A DNA stretch of 64,000 nt from Mytilisepta virgata (GCA_028015205.1 CM051510.1:30938580-31002579); one strand, 5' to 3'; positions 12,476-24,925 are shown, numbered from the stretch's first letter. The notes: a model not told the origin generated them from the sequence alone. A program made the numbers and translations.

Positions 12476-12722
12476 TCATATATTAATTCAAATTAGTATT
12501 AAAATCGATTGATCTGAGAAAAGACGGTTGTTAAGGTGGGAGAAGGAAGCAGAGAGGCGGGAGAAAGGAGAGAGGGGGCGGGAGAAATCTACTTGCCAAT
12601 GAACTATTATTGAATAAAATGCTGTATATAACAATGAAAGGGATAAACATCTATGAAAATACAATCCTGAAACGGACACTAAACAAATAATATTTAATGT
12701 TATATTCAAAATGTACAGTTAC

Positions 12723-13182
12723 CTTTTCTGTTTACGGGGAAATGGCTATTCCTCTTTACTTTATGTCCACCTTTAGGAAAATTCTCTGAATTAGTCTGAT
12801 ATTGTGATGCCTCTATATCATTACTCGTTTCGTCTTTCGCCGATTTAGCAACCTCATGATGCAGTTGCGACATTTTTATTCGACCGTCAAGTTCGTCTAT
12901 GTATAGACCTTGTTTGTTTTTGGACATCTTTAACTTATCAATAAATCTCTTGTTGATAGTCACTTCATGTCGAAGACCAAATATTTCTTTCTCCTGCGAT
13001 TCAACTTTACTCTGAAGAACAGTGATTATTTCATTTTGTGCATGGACTTCTTTCTCTAGAGATTGCACTGTTATTTTCAGACCCCGAATTTCATTCAAGA
13101 TCTGTTCCATGTTCTGTTGAGTTAAATCTGAACAGTCAGATAGAACAGGTAACAATATCAACATACATATTTGAAGGACCAT
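12723..13182 (-). CDS. C1q-domain protein A, exon 1 (signal peptide and coiled coil)
   Basis: Starts at the ATG at 13182. Residues 1-18 are a hydrophobic signal peptide ending in Ser-Asp-Cys-Ser. About residues 22-100 form a coiled coil of heptads (LNEIRGLKITVQSLEKEV and on), the usual oligomerisation stalk of bivalve C1qDC proteins. The tail is basic and polar. The exon ends at 12723 in Arg-Lys and one extra G before GTAACT. That single base joins the two entering bases of exon 2 (3577) to give Glu. The same junction logic is seen in genes B and C, which supports the pairing. Confidence 0.85.
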
Positions 13183-13794
13183 TTTGGTTTAAGTTATAAT
13201 CGCCACTGATAGTGTGTTAGTAACGACTACATCCTACGCCGATTTAGTTTGTTTTATCTTTGAGACAATGCGTACAAGGTCATGTACGTTTATAAATCAA
13301 AATCATTGCAAAATTAGAATTTAAGATGTAAAACATAATCAAAATTTCCTCATGCAGAAGGAATATAGGTGGACATTTATCGGTATTAAATACTTCACGA
13401 TCAGTTTCGAATGCATTGTGCCTTGATTAAGTATTGTGTCATGTAGCAAGCATTTCTTTTTATTTGAAAATGAACCCACAACCATTTTTCATCCTCTTGC
13501 TAAACAAACCCATGTTGCCATTTCTATAGCAAACGGACATCTTGTTGGTAAACATACTGTGTTTGCCTTTGTAGTGTTTTATTTCCCAGGGGGTCAGCAT
13601 AATAAGTTGATAATTGGGTATCATTAAAACTGTTTAAACTCACCGGAATTAAGTGTCAGTAAAAAGGCAGACCATTGAAACATTTCTCTTTCTTCCTTTC
13701 TTTGACTCTGTAACCACAATCCAACATGTTTATACGGCATATATCCCCACGGGTATTTTCCTCTGAAGGCCAGTGTTTATTTCCTTTCATGCAA

Positions 13795-13935
13795 TAATTT
13801 TTTGCTCTATAGACTGCACTGTTATTTTCACATCTGGAATTTCATTTAGGAATTGCCCAGATTTTCAGTACAGTAAACTGTAAACAGCCAGATACAGGAA
13901 GCATAACGAACTCGTATTTTGGTTTTCTCTTTAAT
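13795..13935 (-). pseudogene. Decayed copy of a C1q-type exon 1
   Basis: Read on the minus strand, this stretch resembles the first about 150 bases of gene A exon 1. The shared order is 'AAAACCAAAAT', a hydrophobic leader, 'GAAATTCCAGATGTGAAAATAACAGTGCA' (gene A has GAAATTCGGGGTCTGAAAATAACAGTGCA) and 'TCTATAGAGCAAA'. It lacks a usable start and frame, so I call it a relic of a duplicated C1q gene. It lies about 0.6 kb upstream of the intact exon. Confidence 0.65.
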
Positions 13936-15258
13936 CAGTCACGGGCGTAGCATCTATTGAGGCAAAGGCCTCACCTAAAGATTCACAAAAAATGTTTCCT
14001 GCCAAACCAACTTTTTAATCCAATAGAAAAAATATAAGAAACTCTTAGAATCAATACTTTATTAGGTTGAAAAATGTTACTAAATACTGTCCATGGTGAT
14101 AGTTGTGTAAACCTTATTTCATTTACATACCCACGCTTTCCTTTCCAAATGAAATGTGCAGATTTAATTTGCTATTTGAGAGGATCCAGATGTTGGAAGA
14201 GCGAAACGTTCATAACAACTAAAGAGATCAAAAATACCAAAAAAAGTTTTATAGAATTTTTGAAGGCAAAAAACGTCCCACAACACAATTTAAAAAAAGT
14301 TTATTCGAGATAAGGGATCTATTTGCTAGATTATTTCTTGAGACAAAATCCCTACATACATATGGTTGCTTTTATTGAATTTGTTCTTCGTAATAGAGTA
14401 GGGTCATATTCCCCTGATCCTTGTTCACTTCGATCTTGAGCCATTTTCAAAAAGTCTCCTAATGCCTTTCAAAATATACCAGGACATGGCCTTGTCTTCA
14501 GATCTGATAATAATACCCACCTTTAAGGATGATCGCTGGTCTAATAGGAAATAAATAGGATTCGAAATATGTGTTTTAGTTTGAGAGAACATATGAATAG
14601 TAAACAAGCAAGAAAAAAATAAAGGTTCATGTGCTCATTTTAGTGCTATAAGGCCTTGAAAATTTGCAGGAAATGGGATTTCTCTGGATTTTTCATTGTC
14701 TTTGCATTAACAATTTCAGTCTCTCAAAATGTGTGAAAAATTAAAAAGGATTTCAAAATTTTTTGTCAAATACCATTTTAAGGTATAATTGAATTATAAA
14801 AGAAAAAGTGGGGGTTCATGGATACAAAATTTCATGTTTAAGAAATCGATAAAACCCGAGGATTCCGAAAATCTGACAAAAAGACCAAAACATGACCAGC
14901 GAACATCCTTAATAAATAACTTGAAATATAGTCCATCTCAAAACATATCTTTGGGGCACGGTTTTAGCACTAATTTTGGGTTTTTAATGAAAGAGTTTAT
15001 AACACCACAGTCATTTGAAAGCAAAGCAATTTCTTTTTGCTTTATTTTACATAATATGCTCTTTTATGTAACAGTAAAATGGTTTTGAGTCTGAATATAT
15101 CCTTCCAAAAAATATTACAAAAAACAATACAAACTGGTGAACATTTGACTAAAACTACCTCTTTTCACGAACTTTAAACGTTTTAAATTATCAGTTATGA
15201 GGGAAACAAATACAAGCCATATTGGATCTACTCCTTTTAAAATTACAGCGAGGCGTTA

Positions 15259-15441
15259 CAAAATAACAATCCAAAGATACTAATTTTAGATATAGTAAAT
15301 TTATACTATGCTGTATACGACGCATTTCAAGGAGTTACCTCTCATCAGCAGCATTAAAACCGAAACATTTGGAAGACCAAAAACCAAACTTATATTAAAC
15401 AAGAAGTACTCAACCAGAAATACCGAAATAGGAAGCCAAAT
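15259..15441 (+). repeat. 183-bp direct duplication, first copy
   Basis: Nearly identical to 15627-15809, offset 368 bp. It starts 'CAAAATAACAATCCAAAGAT' and ends 'AATAGGAAGCCAAAT'. The high identity implies a recent local duplication. Confidence 0.9.
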
Positions 15442-15626
15442 TTCAGCTAAGGAGATCTACCATGTGCAATACAAGGAATGAACCCTTAGTATTTCTATTA
15501 TTTTTGAATTTTGCTAAATACTGGTAATTTATGTAACAAATCAATGAATAATCATTTCAGACAAGTCTGACGACTGGGTTGGCGAATACCTAGGGTCCAC
15601 CAGCAGAGGCATCATCCTAGGAGTTT

Positions 15627-15809
15627 CAAAATAACAATCCAAAGATACTAATATTAGATATAGTAAATTTATACTATGCTGTATACGACGCATTTCAAGG
15701 AGTTACCTCTCATCAGCAGCATTAAAACCGAAACATTTGGAAGACCAAAAACCAAACTTATATTAAACAAGAAGTACTCAACCAAAAATACCGAAATAGG
15801 AAGCCAAAT
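15627..15809 (+). repeat. 183-bp direct duplication, second copy
   Basis: Second copy of 15259-15441. Differences are few (for example ACTAATTTTAG against ACTAATATTAG). The 185 bp between the two copies is unrelated to them. Confidence 0.9.
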
Positions 15810-16190
15810 CACTTTTTCTGGTAAGTAACATTCATATTTAAGATTATGGTAGGTTGTCAAGAAATATTTACCTCACGTATATAGACTGGGGCAGGTTACA
15901 CCACTGATAAGTCCTCTAGTCTACACCGATTAAAAATATTTATCTTTCCTTGATACATCTCCTTTCGTGTCCATCTTCAACAATAAAAAACTCTTGCATC
16001 TCACTCCAAATTTAAGAATGTTTCTATCACACGTTTGACTGATGTTACATGAAACTAAACTGAGACTTGTAGCCATTTTTTACAGTATTTCATGACCACA
16101 TTATGCATATCTTGAGTCGGGACTGTTGCTCCATGTTGAAGGCCATAATATAACGACTCCAATTCTAATGCTGTTTATACCATATCATTT

Positions 16191-17611
16191 TTAGCTCACC
16201 TGACCCAAAGGGTCAAGTGAGCTTTTCTCATCACTTGGCGTCCGTCGTCCGTCGTCCGTCGTCGTCGTCTGTTAACTTTCTACAAATAAGTCAACATGAC
16301 CAAAATCGTTGATTGACCCCTTATAGGAGTTTTTGCCCTTTAAAGACGGCATTCAGCGTAAACTTTGCTTTTAAGATCTTTTCCTCTCAAACCACTGAGC
16401 CAATTGAGACCAGACTTTGGTGGAATGGTTCTTGGCTGGCCCCCTTCCAAACTTATGTCTGGCATCCCCGACTTCCATGGCTGCTGTTACTAAAAATAGA
16501 AAAAGGGGGGGGGGGTGAATTTCAAAAACCTTCTTATATGAAACTACAAGGCCAGTTGGAACCAAAGTTGGCAGTAATGGTTTTTAGGAAGTTCTCTTTC
16601 AGAAATATGTCCAATGACCCGGACTGTTAACCAAGATGGCCGCCACAGCCGAACTTAGTTTAACATAGGGCCCTATGGGAAAATTCATTGAAAAATATTC
16701 TTGCCTTAAACCACTTGACCAATTGGAACCAGACTTGTCAGCAATGGTCCTTAGATGGTCCTCTTAGAGAGGTGTGTCTGATGACCCGGACTGTGAACCA
16801 AGATGGCCGCCACAGCTGAACTTAGTTTAACATAGGCCCTATAGGAAAATTCATTGAAAAATTGTGTTGTCTGAAACCACTTGACATATTGGAGCAGGAC
16901 TTGGCGGCATTGGTCCTTAGGAGGTCCTTTTTCAGAAATGTGTCAAATTTCGTGGACTGTAAACCAAGATGACCGCCACAGCAGAACTTAGTTTAACATA
17001 GGACCCTATGGGAAATTCACTCAAAAATCTTCTCGTCTGAAACCACTAAGTCAATTAGAATTAGACTTGGTAGCAATGGGTCCTTAGATGGTCCTCTTTC
17101 AGAATTTTTGTGCGACGACCCAGACTGTCAACCAAGATGGCCGCCACAGCAGAACTTAGTTTAACATAGGGCCCTATGGAAAAATTAATTGAAAAATCTT
17201 CTTGTCTGAAACCACTTGACATATTGGAGCCAGACTTGGCAGCATTGGTCCTTAGGAGATCCTCTTTCAGAAATATGTCCGATCACGTGGATTGTCAACC
17301 AAGATGGCTGCCACACCGAACTTTGTTAAATATTGGACCCTATAGAAAAATTCAGTTAAAAATCTTCTTGTCTGAAACCGCTTAGCCAGTTGGAACAAGA
17401 CTTAGCAGAAATGGTCCTTAGATGGTTCTCTTTTAGAAATGTTTCCGTTGACCTGGACTAAACCAAGATGGCTGCCACAGCTGAAATTAGTTTAACACAG
17501 AATCCTATAGAAAAACCAGCCAAATTGACTGCAACACTTAAATTTTTAGGTCTGCTCAAGGTGAAAAGTTAAATCCAGGTGAGCGATACAGGCTCTTGAG
17601 AGCCTCTAGTT
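16191..17611 (+). repeat. CTCACC-type interspersed repeat, copy 4
   Basis: Starts TTAGCTCACCTGACCCAAAG..CACTTGGCGTCCGTCGTC and ends GGTGAGCGATACAGGCTC..GAGCCTCTAGTTT. Seven or so modules of about 180 bp each contain 'AACCAAGATGGCCGCCACAG'. It is almost identical, in inverted orientation, to 49947-51250. That indicates recent copies or gene conversion. Confidence 0.85.
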
Positions 17612-17841
17612 TAATGTCATATGCATATCTTTTCGGTTCAAGATTATAATAATTCGTGTATCTTGATAAAAGTGAACATTTTTATTCCACTCTTTATGAA
17701 CCTTATGAAAGGGTTTCATTGTCTCCATTCTGTAGAACAACTACAATAAACAGATTAAGGGATATGTGATATACGTCACTACCACATATCAAGGTCTGGA
17801 TATAATGCATCAAAATTAACTCAGTTTTAAATTTTAATTAG

Positions 17842-17847
17842 TTTATT
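17842..17847 (-). terminator. Poly(A) signal of C1q gene B
   Basis: AATAAA on the minus strand a few bases past the stop codon of exon 2. This is a short 3' UTR, consistent with the compact last exon. Confidence 0.55.
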
Positions 17848-17857
17848 CAAAATCTTT

Positions 17858-18297
17858 TTAGTGTAATAACCATCCGGAGAAAGATGGATAACCATTACTA
17901 TCACTCCACACAAAACCATCACCAGCATACGCGGAATGGATCTGAACATACACCTTTTCACCTTGCGAAACATATGCAACCACGGTCCCGCTTACTGAAC
18001 TGTCGTCATTGTTTTTAGCTCGTAGAAAAGTAGTTCCATAGACTGCGTTATTTATCTTCAAGTCCGTGGAATGTTCGCCGTTGTGAATGCGAACCACCCA
18101 TACAAATACATAAACTCCGTCCTGTGGAGCGGAAAATATTCCAGAAGCTGCGTTGTAGCCGTTTCCGTAATTCGTTTTGATGACGTCAAATATAAGGGTA
18201 TGTTGAGCTACTGGGTTTACGGTGTGTTTAGACATTTGGGCATAAAAAGCAACAATTCCCTCTGTACTGGGACCAGCGGTTGGTATAGCTAATCGTT
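17858..18297 (-). CDS. C1q-domain protein B, exon 2 (globular C1q domain)
   Basis: C-terminal C1q domain. The acceptor (CCCCAG) lies just before 18297, and two entering bases complete a Glu codon followed by RLAIP. The domain begins IVAFYAQMSKH and carries TLIFDVIKTNYG, GIFSAPQDGVYVFVWVV, the SSVSGTVVAYV..GEKVYV segment and the ending PSFSGWLLH. On the minus strand a polyadenylation signal (AATAAA, 17842-17847) follows the stop within about 20 bases. It is paired with exon 1 at 19319-19790 across a 1.0-kb intron with matching phase. Confidence 0.93.
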
Positions 18298-19318
18298 CTG
18301 GGGATGAAACAAAGACAAATTGAAATTGAAAACTTGATTAAATTTAAGTTAAGATATAAATTGTTAAGTTAAGATAAAATGTTCCATATAAATAAGCAAT
18401 AAATACTAGTATATTGATGACAAACTCCTGGCTTTACTTACTTTTGTAAATTTTAAATAATTATCAGGTGTGTTCTTAAATAAACATTATTCAAAGTTTT
18501 GGAAACAAATTTACACCAAACATATCAGCAATAGTGACTTCATAATTTGGACATCTAAAATATGTAGAAGGCAACTGATAATTAGTTAACAAAAACAAAA
18601 AGTTACACTTTTAACTGACATATTAAGGTCATTTATAGATATGCCCAAAAAACACTTGCATATCACAGAGACATGATGTAGGTGATGTTTGTTTTGTATG
18701 CCATTTAAAGTACTTTAGGAAATAGTCAGCCGATTAAAAACCGATTTTAAAATGCTTGAATGATGAATCAAATTTATTATATATTGTTTTGTCTTTACAC
18801 TGAGAACAAGTATTTTATATAGAAGAAATATATAAGTATAAAAACATACTCCGGAGAACAACGAAAAGACCAAAACAATACAGACCCTACACTTAAAAAC
18901 TAAAAACAAATGAACAACATGAACCCCACCATAAAAACCGGGGGTAGACTCAGGTGCTTCGGAAGAGTAAGCAGTCTCTGCTTCTTGCAGGACACCCGTC
19001 ATACTGCCCATGTCAAATCCGGTATGAGAAGTGGACAACATCAATGGAACAGGTCCATATTCATTTAGGAAACGGTTTTTTCATACCTGTCAGCCAAGTC
19101 ATGATGACGTCCATAAAACTTTTATAAGGATGACTGCAACTTACGAGCAACATACCCCTGTTTGAGTAACTTTTCTGTCAGGAGCCGGGCTCTGCCCAGG
19201 AAGTCAATGTATATGTCACAAGCTCTGGAATAACCTATGAGTTGTGAAATATACACTCCATATTGCCGCTCAAAAATGGGAAATTGACGATTAGAAAGTC
19301 AAAGTTTATGAGAGTTAC
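18298..19318 (-). other. Intron of C1q gene B
   Basis: About 1.0-kb intron bounded by G|GTAACT at 19319/19318 and CCCCAG before 18297. It contains a repeat (18885-19290) whose motif 'AACAACATGAACCCC..CTCAGGTGCTTCGG' also occurs at 22310, 49405 and, reversed, near 62440. Confidence 0.7.
18885..19290. repeat. 'CTCAGGTGCTTCGG' interspersed repeat, copy in intron B
   Basis: Ordered motifs 'AACAATACAGACC', 'GAACAACATGAACCCC', 'GACTCAGGTGCTTCGG' and 'GGTAAGCAG..CTGC' are shared with 22310-22560 and 49405-49910. Boundaries are approximate. Confidence 0.55.
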
Positions 19319-19790
19319 CCTTCCGAATAACATGGTTATTGTCCAGTTTCTTCTGTGCCTTCTCTCCAGCTGAAATGTATTTTCTCTTCACGTTGTCTAT
19401 AGGCTCCAATGTATCATTTCGGACTGTATGGGAGATATATGTAATGTGGTTTTTCAAATGGTTTGCTGTCGGTGTTTGGTTACCATGTTCCAGTACTTCA
19501 TTTTCATCCGTTCTTCCTTTTTCAAGCAACATGTCGTCAATTCTTTTCTCCTGGACAATGACAGTCTGTTGGAGATTCATGATTTTTTCATGTTGCACCC
19601 CCACTGTTTGTTGAAGGTCAATAATTAGTGTGTTTTGTACTTTCACAGTGTTTTGTAACAAGTCTATCATTTTTCGGAAACTTTTTAACTCTTTTGCAAG
19701 TGCAAGTGTATCGATTTTGTCATCTACAAGCTTTCTACCTGCGTTGTGAGGTACTAAGAGAATAATTCCAAATATTGTCAGGAAAAACAT
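19319..19790 (-). CDS. C1q-domain protein B, exon 1 (signal peptide and coiled coil)
   Basis: ATG at 19790. Residues 1-18 are a hydrophobic signal peptide (MFFLTIFGIILLVP). About residues 28-95 form a coiled coil with visible internal repeats: LLQNTVKVQ, LQQTVGVQ and LQQTVIVQ mark units of about 13-14 residues. The exon ends ..VIRK plus one G before GTAACT, identical in logic and residues to the end of gene C exon 1. Upstream on the minus strand, GATAAAAG about 40 bases before the ATG could be a TATA box. Confidence 0.88.
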
Positions 19791-19880
19791 TATTAAGTAC
19801 TCTTGTCGTCCTCAGTGTACTTTTATCTCAACATAAATGATCGAAAGCTAATAGGACGGTCTCTTATCTTTCAGAAACCT

Positions 19881-19987
19881 AACAATGTCATTAGATATCT
19901 AAGATGCGGTATGTGCGTCATAAATATTTATTTATGCCCTATATTTAGGACGCACATACCGCGTCTTAGATATCTAATGACATTGTT
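19881..19987. repeat. Near-perfect hairpin upstream of C1q gene B
   Basis: Left arm 19881-19919 (AACAATGTCATTAGATATCT...) is almost exactly complementary to right arm 19949-19987, with a loop of about 29 bp (one mismatch seen, GATGCGG against CCGCGTC). It lies about 90 bp upstream of the gene B start codon, so it may lie in or next to the promoter. Confidence 0.85.
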
Positions 19988-20309
19988 ACGTTTCTTCCTA
20001 TTATTATTGCCTAGCTTTCTTTCTTCATATGAACCATATCCAAGGCCGTTCTCAATAACCATTTGTGAAATGGGTTTTTTTTGCTTTTAAGAAGAAAATT
20101 ATTAATATACTCACAGATCAATCGAAAAGACTTTACCCAAAGGGACTATTGCCAATCAACCAGTGGAGGCCTTACGTCCATGTCTGCGGCTGAGTATAAA
20201 TGATGAGTGGTAAATCGACGAAATTTGCTCATATTGTTCTTCAAAATTTATTATGCAGTGTAAACCACCGAGTCGATATCGCTACTGGCGAACTCCAAGT
20301 CTCCGAGGG

Positions 20310-20412
20310 TATTATTGTCAAAATTGTAGACCTTGAGCACATGTACAACCGACGAGTCTTAAATCGACGAAATGTGCACATATTGTGCATCAAAGTTGGT
20401 ACCAAAGAATTT
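20310..20412 (+). repeat. Short interspersed repeat, copy 3 (fragment)
   Basis: Carries 'CCTTGAGCACA', 'GACGAGTCTTAAATCGACGA', 'AATGTGCACA' and 'TGTGCATCAAAGTTGGTACC', the 3' half of the repeat seen at 44445-44658. Confidence 0.6.
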
Positions 20413-22309
20413 ATTAATTTAAACTGGGTTTTAAATTATAATTGGGAGACCAAAAGAAGGTCAGACTGTATTTGTGCTCTTTTATGTTGATCACAGTCAC
20501 GTGAATTTCTATCAATAAATTGTATATAATAGTATAGTAGGTGACAGTGTGTTGCTTTTGTCTAACCTGGTGTTTGATGGCGTCAAATGATTGATATGCC
20601 ATTATTGCAATTTCCGTGATATTATTTAGTTACCATAAAATTCTCAAAGTCATGATTAAATTGTTCAAATTTAAGAGAAGGACATGGGTTCCTAGTAAGA
20701 TCTCGGAAAAAACAAGGTCAATAGTCAAAGTATACTGTGACCTTTAACATATTTTCGGAATTTCGTCGAAATTAAGGTACCAAACCCTTAAGCTGATGAT
20801 GCAAAAAAGTGAAGAATGCCAATGTAAATGAAGTGCAAGGTTTTTCGTTCTCTCGTGGTTCCACTACGACTTTCATAAGAAGAACAGCTATAAAAGTGTT
20901 GTTTAAAAATTTACACTGTTGTACTCTTAATTTGTCGTGATTTACTACAACATCACATTTTAAGACAACTTAAAGATAAAAAAGATCGAATCAATCAATC
21001 AGTCACTCAAGATGGGTCAAGAAAACTTTAGATTAGACAAACACAGATAAAGTTAAACCTTATATAATTCATTCGTAAAATAATTTATGAACTGACCTTG
21101 ATAGAATGCAAGGCATTACATTTTGTTGAAAATAAAACGATTTTTTTTTAATTTCAAAAAATAAAAAGAATTAAAATTATAAGAAAAAAAAACCCAAAAA
21201 GACACCAAGACAACAAGACAGAAAAGTCAATCTCAGATCAAATTTGTTTCTAGATTTGATATCTCTATGTTGTGAAATATTCAATATATTATATATTTAA
21301 GATTTTCAGTATCATATCATGAGTATTTAAGTCATGTGAGATTCATAAATTATCGCAATCAACGGGTTCTCCCTCAACTCGCTTCCCATTCAAAGAGAAC
21401 AGCGGACAAAAGTCAGATTTGTGCTACGGGTATAGGTATTATAGATTGTAACGCCAAATCAAAATTCAATCTCATTTGCTAGATTTGTTGAATTACTTCA
21501 CCGGATTTGACTCTCTAGTGGATTTCACCCTATTGCAGTGTGACATGTGTGAGGGATGTCGTATCGATCATGTTTACCCTGTGTTAGATTACGCGCAGAA
21601 TCAGTCTTTACCCATTTAATTTCTGAGTCCTATCCAAAGTGTTAACAGGACATCACGTATCTCGCGGAATACTTTTAAGGGAATTATTTATCAATTAGAT
21701 TTTTATCCAGATATTGTATTGTGTTTGTATTTGTACTTTTAGACATATCGCTTCCAGAAAGACAAAGGTAGGTAACTCCCCCAGTGTTTTTACGGGAGCT
21801 AACGTTTCAATAGCTGTATATTTTGTGTTGTCCTGCTCTTAATATCATTGGTTTTTATATTATTTTACCACTTATCTTATATATCTATAGAATTTGTTTC
21901 CTATATGACTGGTGCCGTTAACGCAACAGATCATGCTTCCCGGAGCACTTGAGTTCAAGTTGAAATAGCTGTAGTATAGTGCCGCCCTGGTCTTATTCTC
22001 TTATGTTTTGATAAAAATTGCTGTTTTTTTACCACCTGTATTTTATCATTTTAATAATTATTCCTGGGTTACTATTTTCGTCATGTCTTCTCTGTTCTTT
22101 TGTCGATATTTGTTTCCACATTTATTAAACAGAATATCAGGCAATTTACGCTATTGGGTTTTTTTTATGAATAAATCAAAATCTAAACCATTAAGGCTAA
22201 AACCAAAACCATCTAAGCATAGAGCTAATGACTATGGAGATATTTCTTATTTTTCACAATATTTGACATTGTTTTAACAGTTAACAAATAATACAGTACA
22301 CCAGCAGTA

Positions 22310-22560
22310 TGAAAGAGGACAAATATACCTCATGAGCAAATAAAAAAACACAACCCATTCATGCCATTAGACATACAAATCCGGGAAGAAAAATGAACAA
22401 GTATAACGAATAAACACTGAAAACTAAAAAACAATGAACAACAAGAACTCTTATAAAAACCAGGAGTGAACTCAGGTGCCCAGGGCGGGTAAGCAATTCC
22501 TGTATACGGCACCCATTGTGTACTGTATTAAATCCACCCAAACCATGGACCGATATACAG
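22310..22560. repeat. 'CTCAGGTGC' interspersed repeat, copy
   Basis: 'AACAACAAGAACTC', 'CAGGAGTGAACTCAGGTGCC' and 'GGGTAAGCAATTCCTGTATACGGCACCC' match the order in 49405-49910. Boundaries are approximate. Confidence 0.55.
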
Positions 22561-22743
22561 TTATTTCCTCAATACAGTGACATATATTTGTAATTCAAGT
22601 AATGGTTCAACAAGCGAAAGTTTTTCATTCATGAATTTTCTATTTTGCTCACAAAAGTTTGATTTTTTAGGTCACGAGGATACCCGATTAAGTCTACCCA
22701 GCAAACGTTGAATGTATGCAATAAGATTAGTATCTTAGATAAT

Positions 22744-22749
22744 TTTATT
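22744..22749 (-). terminator. Poly(A) signal of C1q gene C
   Basis: AATAAA on the minus strand, about 20 bases past the stop of exon 2 at 22768. Confidence 0.55.
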
Positions 22750-22767
22750 CTGATATTATACGTTCAT

Positions 22768-23207
22768 TTAATGCAAGATCCAGCCCGAAAAAGACGGATG
22801 ACCGTGCGCGTTACTGTTCACAAGACCATCTCCTGCGTACGTAGAATGAATACGGACAAACACAACGTCTCCTTGATTGATTTGTGCAACCACGACTCCA
22901 CTTACGGAACTATCATCACCGTTTTTAGCTCTCAGAAACGTTGCACCATACACTGCATTGTTGATCATAAGTTCGGTTGGATGTTCACCAGCTGAAATTC
23001 GAATGACCCACACAAAAACATATACACCATTTCTTGGAGCTGTAAAAACGCCAGTTGCCTTATTGTAGGCTTGACCTACATTCGTCTTAAGGATGTCAAA
23101 TATTAGCGTCTGGTGTACCCCTGGATTATTTGTAGCAGCAGACATGTATGCATAAAACGCAATGACACGGATAGATTCTGCGTCTCCACTTGGAAGAAGT
23201 AAACGTT
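22768..23207 (-). CDS. C1q-domain protein C, exon 2 (globular C1q domain)
   Basis: C-terminal C1q domain of the third gene. The acceptor (TTTTTACAG) lies just before 23207. Two entering bases complete a Glu codon, then RLLLPSGD. The domain begins IAFYAYMS and shows TLIFDILKT, GVFTAPRNGVYVFVWVI, the DDSSVSGVVVAQI..GDVVFVRI segment and the ending PSFSGWIL. The exon is intact. Its exon 1 (43950-44340 plus 24926-24983) is split by the viral element, so the gene as a whole should be inactive on this haplotype unless the element is spliced out. Confidence 0.9.
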
Positions 23208-24925
23208 CTGTAAAAAGTAATTAGAAGACTTGATTCGAGTTACAGGGACTGCGAATTTCATTTGTTGGATATAAATACCCTATATCAAAAATCCAAGATG
23301 AACAGGTAAAGATGTTTATTGAAGTTATAAACATCATGATTTGGGAATCCGTTCGTCTGGCCTGATAGCTGTGGTTAAAAACCAGCTGGGGTAAAAGGGG
23401 GGGGGGGGGGGTAAATTCATAATCAGTTTGACATGGGTAAATTACACCATTGGGTTTATAGGAACTGAGCCTCGAATTTACTGACCCCAGAAAATTATAG
23501 CCTGAATGAAAAATATGAATGCGGAATGTCACATTTAACATACATTATATACGCTCAGCTATATATAGACAATTATTGCAGGAAGTGAAACAGCATTTCC
23601 CCAGTATTTACCCAGTATTCGCTGTCATTCGGAAATAAGGATACAAGATTCATATAATTTATGTCTGGTAATTAATTACTGTTTTAGAATTATTTTTTGG
23701 TTCAAAACCAATGGTGTTTTTCCCACGATTATATATATATCATTGTATTAGGTAAAGAAAAGGAGTAAAACCACCATTAGATTTTCCTATAGCTGTCAAA
23801 TTTCAACCATCTATGGAAAAATTTATGTTGATTTTAAAAAAAGTGAGGGGCATCATTTGAAAACAGCATCATGTCAGTTCTTTTCCTCAAAATCTCACCT
23901 CACCTTAACTTGCATATAAGAAAGCAATATGCCTTGGAACTCCAACGTGCTGAATTTTGAACCTCAAAACTGAGTGTTCATTTTTGACATTCTGTACACC
24001 CAGACATTCTGTACACCCAGAAAAGTTTGGAATAAATTCATATGAGTAATTTAAAAATTCTACCAAGACCCTAAGCTTTCCATAGATACCAAATTCAATT
24101 CAAAATACTAATTAATTTACATAACACTGACGGCGCAAGAAACTATGTTTATTATATGCATTATTTTTAGGTACGTTCTAAAAGGGGATTTCCCGTAATA
24201 GTGGTATTACAGCAAAATGCTCATATCGTAAAAAAATCCACACTGATTCTTATAAAAAAGGTACTCTGAGGCTTATGTTGTTAATATTTCTTATCTACTC
24301 TATCTTTGTTGAGAATGGATGACAAATGTTTCATGCATGCAGTAGGCTTTATGGATGTTCTACATTTTATCTACATGTATTGTGTACATCGACTATACCG
24401 CTTCATACCTAGATATATACTTGTAAACAGACGATCAACAAACTTATGACAACCTGATGATTTTGAACTTTCTAATTAATTGAGATATGTACCAGGGTAG
24501 GGCATTTACTTATAACCGTTTACTAGTATTGTTACTGTCGAGCATTTGACTTGTATGTTCACTTTCATGACAGAACAAAACTAACACAGACTCAGGCTGC
24601 TAATATCATCCAGATATTTTACGGTTTTTATCACGACTTGATTGACAGATACAAAGTTTCTAACTCGCATATATGAGAAAAGATATTTTAAGTACGATTT
24701 TAATTTTTACTGGAATTGCTATGTTTTTGTTCTCGTGAATCCGCATTTTCTTTGGATGTTGTTTTTTTTTTGAATTAGCCAATTGGGTTCGTTATCCTTT
24801 TGCCGATATTTATAGTGATGTTGTTTCTTTGTATTTGTTTCTGTATAAGTCTCGCAAAAAACAATCGCAGATATCATAATATATGTCTATATAGAACTGA
24901 AAAGTACATAAAAAACAATCATTAC
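23208..24925 (-). other. Intron of C1q gene C
   Basis: 1.7-kb intron between the donor (G|GTAATG at 24926/24925) and the acceptor before 23207. AT-rich, with a poly-G run near 23400 and no other feature that I see. Confidence 0.75.

Larger units (their letters stand above)
3578..12722 (-). other. Intron of C1q gene A (about 9.1 kb), repeat-filled
   Basis: Inferred intron between exon 1 (ends 12723, donor G|GTAACT) and exon 2 (starts 3577). It holds hairpin elements (4016-4338, 4598-4735), two copies of the CTCACC-type repeat, a 47-bp tandem array, a TGACCT-rich tandem repeat and a TATACCCCCC repeat, listed separately. I see no further C1q exon in it. Confidence 0.6.
13183..16190. other. Intergenic between C1q genes A and B, part 1
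   Basis: Apart from the exon-1 relic and a 183-bp direct duplication (listed separately), this is AT-rich sequence with no feature I recognise. Open frames up to about 100 codons here have no domain or coding character. Confidence 0.4.
19988..22767. other. Intergenic between C1q genes B and C
   Basis: AT-rich sequence. It contains a short interspersed repeat (20310-20412), a 'CTCAGGTGC' repeat copy (22310-22560) and otherwise no recognisable exon. A poly(A) signal for gene C is at 22744-22749. Confidence 0.4.

Noticed and set aside
16313..17385. Open frames of 64-105 codons in repeat copy 4, with near-identical ones at 50172-51247
   Set aside because: They lie in the repeat modules, recur on both strands, lack any domain and are explained by the repeat sequence.
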